Origin: Saccharomonospora viridis DSM 43017
GTDB taxonomy: Bacteria; Actinomycetota; Actinomycetes; Mycobacteriales; Pseudonocardiaceae
NCBI RefSeq assembly: GCF_000023865.1
Contig: NC_013159.1
Span: 248,001 to 312,000 of the forward strand
Direction: 5' to 3'
Length of the DNA: 64,000 bases
Within the stretch, counting starts at the first letter, position 1. Each line of letters opens with the position of its first letter. The position numbers and the translations under genes are program-made. Shown one piece after another: positions 7,856-16,958 of this stretch. Below the pieces are notes generated by a model. It saw only the letters and a list, made by a program, of their open reading frames with translations. It ran no database searches and was not told the DNA's origin.

Positions 7856-8910
7856 TGTCGATTGCCGCGCCCGAAGCCGGGACTCAGCGTGCCGTCTCCG
7901 CTCGGCGGTCGGCGCATGCGCTGCGGGCACTCGGACTGCTGGCCGCCGTGGTGGCGCTCGCGTTCGTCGCGCTGCTCAGCATCTGGCTCGGCTCCAAGGA
8001 CATCCCGTTCGCCCAGACCTGGAACATCCTGCTGGACGGTTCCGGTGACTCCGACGCGGCCATCATCATCCACGACTATCGGATTCCCCGGACGCTGCTG
8101 GGAATCGTGGTGGGGGCCGCGCTGGGGCTGTCCGGGGCGTTGATGCAGGCGTTGACCCGGAACCCGTTGGCCGAACCCGGGATCCTCGGTGTCAACACGG
8201 GTGCGTCCACCGGCATGGTCGTGGCCATCGCCTTCCTCGGGATCGGCTCCGTGGTCGGCTACGTGTGGTTCGCGCTGCTCGGGGCCGCGGTGGCCTCGTT
8301 CGTCGTCTACGCCCTCGGTGCCACGGGGCGCGGGGCGGCGAGCCCGGAACGGCTGGTGCTGGCCGGGGCGGCGCTCACGGCGGTGCTGTACGCGTTCAAC
8401 ACGGCGGTGTTGCTGTCGAACGTCGAGGCCTACGACGAGTACCGGTTCTGGATGGTCGGGTCATTGGCCGGCCGCTACTACGACGTGTTGCTGCCCCTGT
8501 TGCCGTTCGTGGCCGTCGGCGTGGTCCTCGGTCTATCGCTGATGCGGGCGCTGAACGTCATGGCGATGGGCGACGAACTCGGCAAGGCGCTCGGCTCCCG
8601 TCCCAACCGCACCCGGGTACTCGGGGCCGTCGCGGTGACCTTGCTGTGCGGTTCGGCGACGGCGGCGATCGGTCCGATCGCGTTCGTGGGACTGGCGGTA
8701 CCCCATGCGGCGCGGCTGCTGGTGGGTCCGGACCAGCGTTGGGTGCTGCCGTACTCGTTGGTGCTCGCACCGCTGCTGTTGGTGGGCTCGGACGTGGTCG
8801 GCCGAGTGGTGGCGCCTCCGAGCGAAGTGCAGGTCGGCATCGTCACCGCGGCGATCGGAGTACCCGTGTTCTGTGCGTTGTGTCGACGGCGGAGGCTGGC
8901 CAGCCTGTGA
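7855..8910 (+). CDS. FecCD-type iron-siderophore ABC permease, subunit 1
   Basis: The protein has 351 residues with about nine to ten hydrophobic helices starting near residue 22. It has the BtuC/FecCD hallmarks RIPRTLLGIVVGAALGLSGA and ALTRNPLAEPGILGVNTGAS (residues about 78-125), and the C-terminal GPIAFVGLAVPHAARLL coupling-helix region. It forms half of the membrane channel that imports ferric siderophores using the ATPase two genes downstream. No Shine-Dalgarno precedes ATG 7855 and an iron box touches it, supporting a leaderless start. It overlaps the second permease by four bases (GTGA). A substrate-binding lipoprotein is missing from this operon. Confidence 0.92.
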   Translation: MSIAAPEAGTQRAVSARRSAHALRALGLLAAVVALAFVALLSIWLGSKDIPFAQTWNILLDGSGDSDAAIIIHDYRIPRTLLGIVVGAALGLSGALMQALTRNPLAEPGILGVNTGASTGMVVAIAFLGIGSVVGYVWFALLGAAVASFVVYALGATGRGAASPERLVLAGAALTAVLYAFNTAVLLSNVEAYDEYRFWMVGSLAGRYYDVLLPLLPFVAVGVVLGLSLMRALNVMAMGDELGKALGSRPNRTRVLGAVAVTLLCGSATAAIGPIAFVGLAVPHAARLLVGPDQRWVLPYSLVLAPLLLVGSDVVGRVVAPPSEVQVGIVTAAIGVPVFCALCRRRRLASL

Positions 8911-10013
8911 GTCCTGTGAGCGACGACACCACGACCCGGTCCTCGACCCGGCCCTCGGCACCGCGGCCCGTCACCGGCACGGTGCTGCGGACCCGGCGCG
9001 AGACCATCGCCCTGCGCGTGGACCCCCGAGCCGTGCTCGTGGGTTCGGTGCTGACGTTCGCCCTGCTCGTCACGATGGCGATCACGCTGACCACGGGCGA
9101 GTACGAGCTGTCCGTGTCGGAGGTCCTCGCCGCGGTGATCGGGCAGGGCGAGGGCGCCGCCGACTTCATCGTCAACACGTTGCGGCTGCCCCGACTGCTC
9201 ACGGCGCTGTTCGTGGGCGCGGCGCTGGCGGTCAGCGGCGCGATCCTGCAAAGCCTCACCCGCAACCCGCTCGGCAGCCCGGATTTCGTCGGTTTCACCA
9301 ACGGCGCCTCCACCGGTGCCCTACTGGTGATCATCGCCGTCGGCGGGACCATGACGCAGGTCGCGGTCGGTGCGCTGCTCGGCGGCATCGTGACGTCGGT
9401 GCTCGTCTACCTGCTGTCGTACCGGCGGGGAGTACAGGGCTACCGGTTCGTGCTCATGGGCGTCGGCGTCAACGCGTTGGCCCTGTCCGTGAACTCCTAT
9501 CTGATCACCAGGGCGGACATCTACGACGCGGTGAGCGCCCAAGCGTGGCTGGTGGGCAGCGTGAACGGCCGCGACTGGGACCACGTCGCCGTCTCCGGAC
9601 TGGCCCTGGCGATCCTCCTGCCGTTGGCGGCCAGCCAGATCCGTGCGCTGTCGATGCTCGAACTGGGCGATCACACGGCCACCGCACTCGGGGTCGGGGT
9701 GCAGCGCAGCAGGGCCATCCTCATCGTGGCGAGCGTGCTGCTGTCGGGTTTCGCCACCGCCGCCGCGGGACCGATCTGGTTCGTCGCGCTCGCCGCGCCG
9801 CAGCTCGCCCGGAGGTTGACGCGTTCGCCGAATCCGGGGCTGGTCACGTCGGCCCTGATGGGCGGATTGCTGCTCACGGTGAGCGACCTGGCGATGCAAC
9901 GACTGTTCCCCGCCGCGCAACTACCCGTGGGCACGGCCACGGGGTGCCTCGGCGGGCTGTACCTGATGTGGCTGTTGGCGTCCGAATGGCGCGGGAAGGG
10001 CAGGTACGCGTGA
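8907..10013 (+). CDS. FecCD-type iron-siderophore ABC permease, subunit 2
   Basis: The protein has 368 residues. A polar N-terminal tail of about 45 residues precedes the first helix. The FecCD motifs RLPRLLTALFVGAALAVSGA, SLTRNPLGSPDFVGFTNGAS and GPIWFVALAAPQLARRL are all present. It pairs with the preceding permease to form a heterodimeric channel. The start GTG 8907 overlaps the upstream stop as GTGA; another GTG at 8916 is possible. The same GTGA overlap links it to the ATPase gene, so the three transporter genes are one tightly coupled unit. Confidence 0.92.
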   Translation: MSPVSDDTTTRSSTRPSAPRPVTGTVLRTRRETIALRVDPRAVLVGSVLTFALLVTMAITLTTGEYELSVSEVLAAVIGQGEGAADFIVNTLRLPRLLTALFVGAALAVSGAILQSLTRNPLGSPDFVGFTNGASTGALLVIIAVGGTMTQVAVGALLGGIVTSVLVYLLSYRRGVQGYRFVLMGVGVNALALSVNSYLITRADIYDAVSAQAWLVGSVNGRDWDHVAVSGLALAILLPLAASQIRALSMLELGDHTATALGVGVQRSRAILIVASVLLSGFATAAAGPIWFVALAAPQLARRLTRSPNPGLVTSALMGGLLLTVSDLAMQRLFPAAQLPVGTATGCLGGLYLMWLLASEWRGKGRYA

Positions 10014-10894
10014 CTGGGAAGAACAGCAGCGACGGGGGTGCGGGAAGCAGGCTCCGCGCCGAGGGCCTCACCCTCGCCTACGACGACAGCGTGGTGGTCC
10101 GCGACCTCGGGGTCGCCGTGCCGGACGGGTCGTTCACCGTGATCGTGGGGCCGAACGCCTGCGGTAAATCGACGTTGCTCAAGGCACTCGCCCGGATGTT
10201 GAGACCGACCACGGGCGCGGTGTACCTCGACGGGCAGATCATCACCAGTTATCGCTCGCGCGAGGTGGCGCGGCGGCTCGGCCTGCTGCCGCAAAGTTCC
10301 ATCGCGCCCAACGGCATCACCGTCGGTGACCTGGTGGCCCGGGGCCGGTACCCCCATCAGAAACTGTTGCGACAGTGGTCGTCGGAGGACGAGGCCGTGG
10401 TGGTGGAGGCCATGCGCCGCACGGGCGTGGCCGACCTCGCCGACCGCCTCGTCGACGAACTCTCCGGCGGACAGCGGCAGCGGGTGTGGCTGGCGATGGT
10501 GCTCGCGCAACAGACCCCCATCCTGCTGCTCGACGAGCCGACCACGTTCCTCGACATCGCGCATCAGATCGAGGTGCTGGAGCTGTGCGCCGACCTCAAC
10601 GCCGATTCCGGACACACCCTGGTGGCGGTGCTGCACGACCTGAACCAGGCGTGCCGCTACGCCACGAACCTGATCGTGCTCGCACCGGGTGGGCGTATCG
10701 CCGCGCAGGGCGATCCACGCGAGATCGTCACGGCCGAGTTGATCGCCGACGTGTTCGGGCTGCCCTGCCGCGTCATGGACGACCCCGAGACGGGCACGCC
10801 GATGATCGTGCCCGCCGCGCGACGCCGTCCGGATTCGCGGGGACGCTCAGAAGACCACGGTGCGGTTGCCGTGCACGAGCACGCGCCTCTCTAG
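10010..10894 (+). CDS. iron-siderophore ABC transporter ATPase (FepC/FecE-like)
   Basis: The protein has 294 residues. Walker A is GPNACGKST (about 47-55; Ala replaces the more common Gly before Cys), the ABC signature LSGGQRQR is near 151-158, Walker B ILLLDEPT is near 171-178, and the H-loop is LHDLNQA. The two permeases directly upstream define it as the ATPase of a ferric-siderophore importer. GTG 10010 overlaps the upstream stop by four bases with GGGAAGGGCAGG as ribosome site. The last 48 bases overlap the 3' end of purU on the opposite strand, an unusually long convergent overlap. Confidence 0.93.
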   Translation: MTGKNSSDGGAGSRLRAEGLTLAYDDSVVVRDLGVAVPDGSFTVIVGPNACGKSTLLKALARMLRPTTGAVYLDGQIITSYRSREVARRLGLLPQSSIAPNGITVGDLVARGRYPHQKLLRQWSSEDEAVVVEAMRRTGVADLADRLVDELSGGQRQRVWLAMVLAQQTPILLLDEPTTFLDIAHQIEVLELCADLNADSGHTLVAVLHDLNQACRYATNLIVLAPGGRIAAQGDPREIVTAELIADVFGLPCRVMDDPETGTPMIVPAARRRPDSRGRSEDHGAVAVHEHAPL

Positions 10895-11725
10895 GTGCCA
10901 CCGCAGGCCTCGGGCCAGCGTGACCTTCTCGATGTCCCGGCCCTTACGCACCATGTCCGACACCGTGTCGCGGTGATCGACGCGGATGACGTCCTGTTCG
11001 ATGATCGGTCCCGCGTCGAGCTCGGGGGTGACGTAGTGACAGGTGGCGCCCACGAGCTTCACACCCCGGGCGTACGCCTGGTGGTAAGGGCGCGCGCCGA
11101 CGAACGAGGGCAGGAAGCTGTGGTGGATGTTGATGGCCCTGCCGGCCCACGCCTCGCACAGTTCGGGCGGCAGGATGCGCATGAACCGGGCGAGCACCAC
11201 GGCGTGCGGGTCGTGCTCGTCGACCAGTTTGGCGATCTGCTCGAACGATTTCGCGTCGTCACCGTCGAAGGGGACGTGGTGGAACGGGATGCCGTGCGCC
11301 TGGGTGATGTCGGCGAGCACGTCGTGGTTGCCGATGACGGCGCGTACGTCGGCGTCGAGCTCACCGGAGGCGACCCGGCCCAGCAGGTCGTACAGGCAGT
11401 GGCCCTCCTTCGACACCAGGATCACCACTCGGGGACGCTGTCCGGTGTCGTCCACGCTCCAGTCGGTCTCCGAGCCCAGCGAGCGCGCCACGCCGGCGAA
11501 TCGGGCCCGCAGCTCGTCGATGTCGAACGGCACGGAGTCGGCCTTCACCGCCTGGCGGGTGAAGAACCAGCCCGTGTCCGGATCGGTGTGGTAGGCGGCC
11601 TCGACGATCCATCCGCCGATCTCGGCCAGGAACGAGGAGATGCGGGAGACGATCCCCTTGCGGTCGGGGCAGCCGAAGGTGATGACGTACTGGCGTTCGT
11701 GCACGAGGGGATTGTCCCTGGTCAT
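10847..11725 (-). CDS. purU: formyltetrahydrofolate deformylase
   Basis: The protein has 292 residues with an N-terminal ACT domain (about 10-90, starting VITFGCPDRKGIVSRISSFL) and a C-terminal formyltransferase-fold domain. NIHHSFLPSFVGARPYHQAY is the PurU hallmark, with the catalytic Asp in TPELDAGPIIEQD. It hydrolyses 10-formyl-tetrahydrofolate to formate and tetrahydrofolate, balancing one-carbon pools. It converges on the siderophore transporter ATPase with a 48-base overlap. Its substrate is the same formyl donor that the neighbouring siderophore formyltransferase would use; whether the adjacency is functional is unknown. Confidence 0.93.
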   Translation of the reverse strand: MTRDNPLVHERQYVITFGCPDRKGIVSRISSFLAEIGGWIVEAAYHTDPDTGWFFTRQAVKADSVPFDIDELRARFAGVARSLGSETDWSVDDTGQRPRVVILVSKEGHCLYDLLGRVASGELDADVRAVIGNHDVLADITQAHGIPFHHVPFDGDDAKSFEQIAKLVDEHDPHAVVLARFMRILPPELCEAWAGRAINIHHSFLPSFVGARPYHQAYARGVKLVGATCHYVTPELDAGPIIEQDVIRVDHRDTVSDMVRKGRDIEKVTLARGLRWHLERRVLVHGNRTVVF

Positions 11726-11837
11726 CCGTGACGTGATGAACGGTCGTCCCGTCGGAAGTGACGCGAGAGACTCCGGGCGGCGGGTAGCGGTGCCGGGTCG
11801 GTGGGGGACGGGGCTTGTGCGGCTGTGTTCGTCGGGG

Positions 11838-11857
11838 CCCGACGGGGCTCCGTCGGG
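11838..11857 (-). terminator. short GC hairpin after the DUF2505 gene
   Basis: CCCGACGG (11838-11845) and CCGTCGGG (11850-11857) form an 8-bp stem with a GGCT loop, directly beyond the DUF2505 stop codon on the minus strand. There is no T tract. It is a plausible intrinsic-type terminator or transcript-end stabiliser. Confidence 0.4.
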
Positions 11858-11858
11858 G

Positions 11859-12353
11859 TCAGCGCGCGAGCCACTGCTTGGTGAAGTCGGTCTCGGTTTC
11901 GAGCAGCCTCGTCACCTGGTCCACGACGAAGCTCTCGATCTTGCCGCCGACGAGGGGGATGCGCACGGCCACTTCACCACGGGTGAGCTGCGTACACCCG
12001 TCGGCGCTCGGTGCGAGTTCGACGTCGGCCGTGATCCGACCGGGGACGTCGGAGACCGCCACGGCGATCGTCCCGGTGTAGCGGTCACCCAGGTCGGTCC
12101 AGACGTGTTCGCGTCGCACGATCAGGTCCCCGGAGTGGAGGCTCCGCACCAGCGACGGCAGCTTGTCGGCGGCGATGCCTTGGCTCAGTGTGTACCGGAC
12201 ACCGCTTTCGGTCACCACGTGTTCGCGCAGCTCAGCGTGTTTGCCCCCGAGCCGCTCCAGCCGCGCGCGCAAAGCCTGCTCGTCGGTCTGCGCGGCGTAG
12301 ACGTCGGCGGTGTCGTGCGCGAACGTGGCGCGATGCTCGATCCGGGTGGCCAT
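11859..12353 (-). CDS. DUF2505 protein (Rv0481c-like)
   Basis: The protein has 164 residues, beginning MATRIEHRATF and spanning the whole DUF2505 family, which is thought to have an SRPBCC-like lipid- or ligand-binding fold (alternating strands, a central VRREHVWTDLGDRY and a C-terminal amphipathic helix ETETDFTKQWL). The function is unknown. Longer readings upstream run into murB. ATG 12353 is preceded on its strand by TACTGT seven bases upstream and no Shine-Dalgarno, so a leaderless message is likely. It is divergent from murB with only 25 bases between start codons, an arrangement shared with Rv0481c-murB. Confidence 0.85.
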   Translation of the reverse strand: MATRIEHRATFAHDTADVYAAQTDEQALRARLERLGGKHAELREHVVTESGVRYTLSQGIAADKLPSLVRSLHSGDLIVRREHVWTDLGDRYTGTIAVAVSDVPGRITADVELAPSADGCTQLTRGEVAVRIPLVGGKIESFVVDQVTRLLETETDFTKQWLAR

Positions 12354-12360
12354 GCGAAGG

Positions 12361-12370
12361 ACAGTACCGT
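12361..12370. promoter_or_regulatory. overlapping head-to-head -10 boxes of DUF2505 and murB
   Basis: ACAGTACCGT contains TACCGT (12365-12370, plus strand, 8 bases before GTG 12379) and, on the minus strand, TACTGT (12366-12361, 7 bases before ATG 12353). The two hexamers share two base pairs. RNA polymerase cannot occupy both at once, so the two leaderless promoters should be mutually exclusive. Confidence 0.6.
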
Positions 12371-12378
12371 TTGAAGGC

Positions 12379-13434
12379 GTGAGCATTGTCGAAACGGTCG
12401 ACCGGAAGTCGCTACGCGAGTACACCACCCTGCGGCTCGGTGGCCCCGCGCGGCGATTCGTCGTGGCCGAGACCACCGAGGACCTGGTGACCACCGTGCG
12501 GGGACTCGACGACGCGGGTGAACCCGTGCTGTTGGTCGGTGGCGGTTCGAACCTCGTCATCGGTGACGACGGCTTCGACGGCACGGTCGTGCGCATCGCC
12601 ACCACAGGGTGGAGCGACGACTTCCGCACGGTGGCCGCGGGCCAGGACTGGGACGCCTACGTGGCGGCCACGGTGGCGGCGGGCCTCGGCGGGCTGGAGT
12701 GTCTTTCCGGCATCCCGGGTTGTGCGGGTGCGACCCCCATCCAGAACGTCGGCGCGTACGGGTGTGAGGTCAGCCAGGTCGTCGAGTCGATCGAGCTGTA
12801 CGACCGGCGGGCCCGAAAGGTGCGGACCGTCCCGGCGGACGAACTCGGGTTCGCCTATCGCACCAGCGTGCTCAAGGGCACCGATTCCGGCGTGGTGCTG
12901 TCCGTGCGGTTCCGGCTGTTCGACGACGGTCTGTCGGTGCCCGTCCGGTATGCCGAGCTGGCCCGGACCCTGGGTGTGGAGCTCGGTACGAGGGTGCCCG
13001 TGTCCGAGGCGCGGGAGGCGGTGCTCGCCCTGCGGCGCGGCAAGGGCATGGTCCTCGACGCGCGCGACCACGACACGTGGAGCGCGGGTTCGTTCTTCAC
13101 CAACCCGATCGTGGCCGAGGCCGACGTGCCACGCGTGCTGGCCCGGATCGCCGAGGTGGTCGGCGAGGACGTGAACGTGCCGCGGTATCCCGCCGACGGC
13201 GGCGTGAAACTGTCGGCCGCCTGGCTCATCGAACGGGCGGGGTTCGCCAAGGGACACCCGGGCCCGGGCGGGCGCGTGTCGCTGTCCACCAAGCACACGC
13301 TGGCCCTCACCAACCGGGGCGGGGCCACCACCGCCGACCTGCTGGCCCTGGCCAGGCAGGTGCGCGACGGCGTCTACGAGCGGTTCGGTGTCGAACTGCA
13401 CCCCGAGCCGCTGCTGGTGAACTGCGCGCTCTAG
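12379..13434 (+). CDS. murB: UDP-N-acetylenolpyruvoylglucosamine reductase
   Basis: The protein has 351 residues of type I MurB: FAD-binding N-domain with TTLRLGGPARRFV and VGGGSNLVIGDDGFDG (about residues 20-75), then LECLSGIPGCAGATPIQNVGA and AYRTSVLKG. The catalytic Ser is in AGSFFTNPIV and a late Glu in LHPEPLLVN. It reduces the enolpyruvyl group of UDP-GlcNAc-enolpyruvate with NADPH to give UDP-MurNAc for peptidoglycan. GTG 12379 has no usable ribosome site and lies 8 bases after TACCGT, indicating a leaderless start. It converges on the SDR gene with an 18-base gap. Confidence 0.95.
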   Translation: MSIVETVDRKSLREYTTLRLGGPARRFVVAETTEDLVTTVRGLDDAGEPVLLVGGGSNLVIGDDGFDGTVVRIATTGWSDDFRTVAAGQDWDAYVAATVAAGLGGLECLSGIPGCAGATPIQNVGAYGCEVSQVVESIELYDRRARKVRTVPADELGFAYRTSVLKGTDSGVVLSVRFRLFDDGLSVPVRYAELARTLGVELGTRVPVSEAREAVLALRRGKGMVLDARDHDTWSAGSFFTNPIVAEADVPRVLARIAEVVGEDVNVPRYPADGGVKLSAAWLIERAGFAKGHPGPGGRVSLSTKHTLALTNRGGATTADLLALARQVRDGVYERFGVELHPEPLLVNCAL

Positions 13435-13453
13435 CGGTGGTGGCCGCCCGGGG

Positions 13454-14185
13454 TCATTCCCGGTGCACTCGGCTGCCGCTGTACTGCGCCCTCGGCTTGA
13501 GGACGATCTGATCGAGGTTGACGTGCGGGGGACGGGTCGCGGCGAAGGCGATCACCTCGGCCACGTCCTCGGCCGTCAGCGGCGTCACCCCCTCGTAGAC
13601 CTTGGCCGCGCGTTCGGTGTCGCCGTCGAACCGGTTGATCGAGAACTCCGTCTCCACCATCCCCGGGATGATCTCGGTCAGGCGCAGCGGGTCACCGAGG
13701 TGTTCCGAGCGCAGCGTCCGGTGCAGGGCCGACTGGGCGTGTTTGGCGGAGGTGTACCCCGCACCACCGTCGTAGACCTCGTGTCCCGCGATGGACGTCA
13801 CGGTGATGACGTGTCCGTCGCCGGAGGCCAGCAGCTTCGGCAACAACGCCTTGGTGATCCGGAGCGTGCCCAGCACGTTGGTCTCCCACATCCAGCGCCA
13901 GCGCTCCTCGTCCGCGTGTTCGACGCGGTCGAGACCCCGCGCGCCGCCGGCGTTGTTGACCAGGACGTGGCATTCCGGGATCCGGTCGACGAACGACGCC
14001 ACCGAGTCGGCGTCGGTCACGTCGAGCTGGTACGCGGTGCCGGACAGTTCCTCGGCCAGTGGTTGGAGCTTCTCCAGACGCCGCGCGCCGAGGACGACAT
14101 GGAAACCGGCGTTCGCGAGCGCACGCGCGGTCGCCGCGCCGATCCCGGCACTGGCCCCTGTGATGACTGCCGTTCGGGTGCTCAT
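13454..14185 (-). CDS. short-chain dehydrogenase/reductase (Rv0484c-like)
   Basis: The protein has 243 residues of classical SDR type: GASAGIGAATARAL near the start for NAD(P) binding, LVNNAGG, the catalytic Ser in VTSIAGHEV and YTSAK as the YxxxK motif. ADEERWRWMWETNVLGTLR is the usual helix before the active site. It is a cytosolic oxidoreductase; ARRLEK after beta-2 suggests NADP preference. The substrate is unknown. Start ATG 14185 begins [10 protein letters not shown]; longer frames would enter the divergent hydrolase gene. Rv0484c occupies the same place between murB and mshA in M. tuberculosis. Confidence 0.88.
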   Translation of the reverse strand: MSTRTAVITGASAGIGAATARALANAGFHVVLGARRLEKLQPLAEELSGTAYQLDVTDADSVASFVDRIPECHVLVNNAGGARGLDRVEHADEERWRWMWETNVLGTLRITKALLPKLLASGDGHVITVTSIAGHEVYDGGAGYTSAKHAQSALHRTLRSEHLGDPLRLTEIIPGMVETEFSINRFDGDTERAAKVYEGVTPLTAEDVAEVIAFAATRPPHVNLDQIVLKPRAQYSGSRVHRE

Positions 14186-14270
14186 ATCAGCAGATGCTGC
14201 CAGGTAATGTAGGCATGCTTGGCGGCGGTACTGGGCCGTGTAGCGACCCGAAGGGGGATTGGCGAGGCGG

Positions 14271-15116
14271 ATGAGGTCGGAAGTCGTCGGTGCGTCTGGT
14301 GTCCGGATGGGGGTACGGGTCGACGGCGAACTCGACGCTCCCGCCATCGTGTTCGTCCACGGCTGGGCCCAGTCGGCCCGTGTGTGGGAGTGCCAGTTCG
14401 CCGATCCACAGCTTCGGGGACGCTTCCGGTTGCTCGCCCCCGACCTGCGGGGACACGGCACCTCCGAAACCCCCGAGGACGGCTACGACGACCCCGCGGT
14501 GTGGGCGGACGACCTCGCCGCGGTGCTCGAGGCGGCCGGGCCGAACGCGGTGGTGGTGGGCTGGTCGTACGGCGGTCTGGTGATCACCGACTACCTGCGG
14601 GTCCACGGCACGCGTGGGTTGGCCGGCATCGTGTTCGTCGGTGCGATCACCGAGATCGGTAAGGGGCGTCCCGGTGGTCGGGTCGGTCCCGCGATGTCGG
14701 CGGCGCTGCCCGACGCGTTGTCCGACGATCTCGACGTCGCTCTGCCGGCGTTGCGGACGTTGGCCGCCGGTATGGCCTCCCGGCCCGTGCCGGGACACGT
14801 CACGCAGGCGCTGCTGGGGGCCAGCCTCTCCGTACCACCGAAGGTGCGCAAGGCGTTGTTCCGTCGGGACGTCGACAGCGCCGACGTGCTGGCCGACATC
14901 GACGTGCCCACGCTCGTGCTGCACGGCACCGACGACGCCGTCGTGGACGTCTCGGCGGGTGAGTACACGGCCGGGAAGATTGCGGGGGCGGTCACGCGTT
15001 GGTGGGAGGGAGTAGGGCATTTGCCGTTCGTCGAGTCCTCCCGCGAGTTCGACACCACGTTGCGGTGGTTCGCCGAGCAGGTCGTCGACGGCGCAGTCGG
15101 CCGAACAGAAAGGTGA
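14271..15116 (+). CDS. alpha/beta hydrolase
   Basis: The protein has 281 residues. [12 protein letters not shown] forms the oxyanion region, GWSYGG is the nucleophile elbow with the catalytic Ser, [10 protein letters not shown] supplies the likely Asp and GVGHLPFVE the His. Such enzymes cleave esters, epoxides or peptides; nothing identifies the substrate. ATG 14271 is preferred, with GGCGAGG just upstream, but TTG 14259 behind AAGGGGGA is a reasonable alternative. It ends five bases before mshA, so the two are probably co-transcribed. In M. tuberculosis the corresponding slot holds a ROK-family gene, so this is a lineage difference. Confidence 0.82.
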   Translation: MRSEVVGASGVRMGVRVDGELDAPAIVFVHGWAQSARVWECQFADPQLRGRFRLLAPDLRGHGTSETPEDGYDDPAVWADDLAAVLEAAGPNAVVVGWSYGGLVITDYLRVHGTRGLAGIVFVGAITEIGKGRPGGRVGPAMSAALPDALSDDLDVALPALRTLAAGMASRPVPGHVTQALLGASLSVPPKVRKALFRRDVDSADVLADIDVPTLVLHGTDDAVVDVSAGEYTAGKIAGAVTRWWEGVGHLPFVESSREFDTTLRWFAEQVVDGAVGRTER

Positions 15117-15120
15117 AGCG

Positions 15121-16416
15121 GTGACGATCTCCGGCTACCGGAAGGCCATCTGGCCGCGCCGGATCGCGGTGCTGTCCGTGCACACCTCACCGTTGGAGCA
15201 ACCGGGTACCAAAGACGCGGGCGGCATGAACGTCTACATCTCGCAGACGGCCGTGGAGATGGCCCGTCGCGGGGTGAGTGTCGAGGTGTTCACACGGGCC
15301 ACGTCCTCCGACCAGCCTCCGGCGGTGGAGCTCGCCCCCGGCGTGCTCGTCCGCCACATCCCCGCGGGCCCGTTCGAACCGCTGGAGCGCGGCGAGTTGC
15401 CGTCCCAGCTGTGCGCGTTCACCTCGGGTGTGTTGCGCACGGAGGCGTTCCAGGAGCCGGGCTACTACGACCTCATCCACTCGCACTACTGGCTGTCGGG
15501 ACAGGTCGGTTGGCTGGCTCGGGACCGTTGGGGCGTGCCGCTGGTCCACACCGCCCACACGTTGGCCAAGGTCAAGAACGCCGCGCTCGCCTCGGGGGAC
15601 ACGCCCGAGCCACGCACCCGGGTCATCGGCGAGGAGCAGGTGGTGGCCGAGGCCGACCGGCTGGTGGTGAACACCGACGTGGAGGCCGACCAGCTCGTGC
15701 GGCTGTACGACGCCGCCCCCGACGCCGTACGCACGGTGTCGCCCGGCGTGGATCTGGAGCGGTTCCGACCGGGGAGTCGGGCCGCGGCGAGGGCCGCGCT
15801 CGGCGTGCCCGCCGACGCCGTGGTGCTCGCGTTCGCGGGCCGCATCCAACCGCTGAAGGCTCCCGACGTCTTGCTGCGCGCCACCGCCGCGCTCGTCCGC
15901 CGTGACCCCGGATTGCGGCGGCGGCTGGTGGTGCTCGTCGCGGGTGGTCCGTCGGGCAGCGGACTGGAGCAGCCGAGGTCTTTGATGGACCTCGCGGTGG
16001 AGTTGGGGATCGACGACGTCACGCGCTTCCTGCCGCCGCAGGGTGGGCAGGACTTGGTGAACGTCTACCGCGCCGCCGACGTGGTGGCGGTGCCGAGCCA
16101 CAACGAGTCATTCGGGCTCGTCGCACTGGAGGCACAGGCGTGTGGCACGCCGGTGGTGGCCGCTCGGGTGGGGGGTCTGCCGGTCGCGGTCGACGACGAG
16201 GTGTCGGGTTTGCTCGTGCCCACGCACGACACGGAGGATTGGGCCGACGCGCTCGCTCGGGTCGCCCTGCGTCCGGAGGTGCGGGCGGTGTTGTCCCGTG
16301 GCGCGCGGGAGCATGCGCAACGATTCTCCTGGCGACGTACGACCGACGCGTTGTTGGACATCTACCGGGAGGCCATGGCGGCTTTCCGCGGTACGGCACT
16401 GGAGGTGGCGGTGTGA
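15121..16416 (+). CDS. mshA: D-inositol-3-phosphate N-acetylglucosaminyltransferase
   Basis: The protein has 431 residues, a GT4-family GT-B enzyme. The N-domain has [20 protein letters not shown], the MshA fingerprint for inositol-phosphate binding. The C-domain has [17 protein letters not shown] and the E-x7-E motif in [13 protein letters not shown] (Glu near 329 and 337). It transfers GlcNAc from UDP-GlcNAc to 1L-inositol-3-phosphate, the first step of mycothiol synthesis, the main thiol buffer of actinobacteria. GTG 15121 follows AGAAAGG. The gene overlaps the next one by four bases. Confidence 0.95.
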   Translation: MTISGYRKAIWPRRIAVLSVHTSPLEQPGTKDAGGMNVYISQTAVEMARRGVSVEVFTRATSSDQPPAVELAPGVLVRHIPAGPFEPLERGELPSQLCAFTSGVLRTEAFQEPGYYDLIHSHYWLSGQVGWLARDRWGVPLVHTAHTLAKVKNAALASGDTPEPRTRVIGEEQVVAEADRLVVNTDVEADQLVRLYDAAPDAVRTVSPGVDLERFRPGSRAAARAALGVPADAVVLAFAGRIQPLKAPDVLLRATAALVRRDPGLRRRLVVLVAGGPSGSGLEQPRSLMDLAVELGIDDVTRFLPPQGGQDLVNVYRAADVVAVPSHNESFGLVALEAQACGTPVVAARVGGLPVAVDDEVSGLLVPTHDTEDWADALARVALRPEVRAVLSRGAREHAQRFSWRRTTDALLDIYREAMAAFRGTALEVAV

Positions 16417-16958
16417 ACGCCGGCAAGGGTGGGGAGGAGTTCCGTCGCGTCGACCAGGTGATCTCCTCGACGCTGGAGGCGGCCGGGTTGGCCTACGACC
16501 GTCGCGGTGAGGGTGTGTACTTCGTCACCCTGCCCGGGGTGAAGAAGCTGCAGACCAACTGCTGGCTGATCGTGCGGGAACACTCCCTGGCCGTGGAGGC
16601 GTTCGTGTGCCGACGTCCCGATGAGGCGCATGAGGACGTCTACCGGTTCCTGTTGCGCCGCAACGCGAAGTTGTACGGGGTGCACTACACCATCGACTCG
16701 GTCGGTGACATCTACCTCGTCGGCAGGTTCGGTCTGGACACGGTCACCGAGTCCGAAGTGGACAAGGTGCTCGGTCAGATCCTGGAAGCGGCCGACGGTG
16801 ATTTCAACACGTTGTTGGAACTCGGTTTCGCGACGTCGATCCGCAAGGAATGGGACTGGCGGGTGTCGCGAGGCGAATCGTTGGCGAATCTGAAGGCGTT
16901 CGAGCATTTGGTGCGTCCCGAGTCGCCGCACAGCCCGGGGTCGTTGACCGCGGACTAG
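16413..16958 (+). CDS. YbjN-domain protein (Rv0487-like)
   Basis: The protein has 181 residues of the YbjN / type III secretion chaperone-like fold found behind mshA in many actinobacteria. Characteristic segments are [37 protein letters not shown] and the C-terminal [20 protein letters not shown]. The function is unknown; a chaperone or protein-binding role is suggested by the fold alone. GTG 16413 overlaps the mshA stop as GTGA, so it is translationally coupled to mycothiol synthesis. A terminator-like inverted repeat follows about 140 bases downstream. Confidence 0.88.
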   Translation: MNAGKGGEEFRRVDQVISSTLEAAGLAYDRRGEGVYFVTLPGVKKLQTNCWLIVREHSLAVEAFVCRRPDEAHEDVYRFLLRRNAKLYGVHYTIDSVGDIYLVGRFGLDTVTESEVDKVLGQILEAADGDFNTLLELGFATSIRKEWDWRVSRGESLANLKAFEHLVRPESPHSPGSLTAD

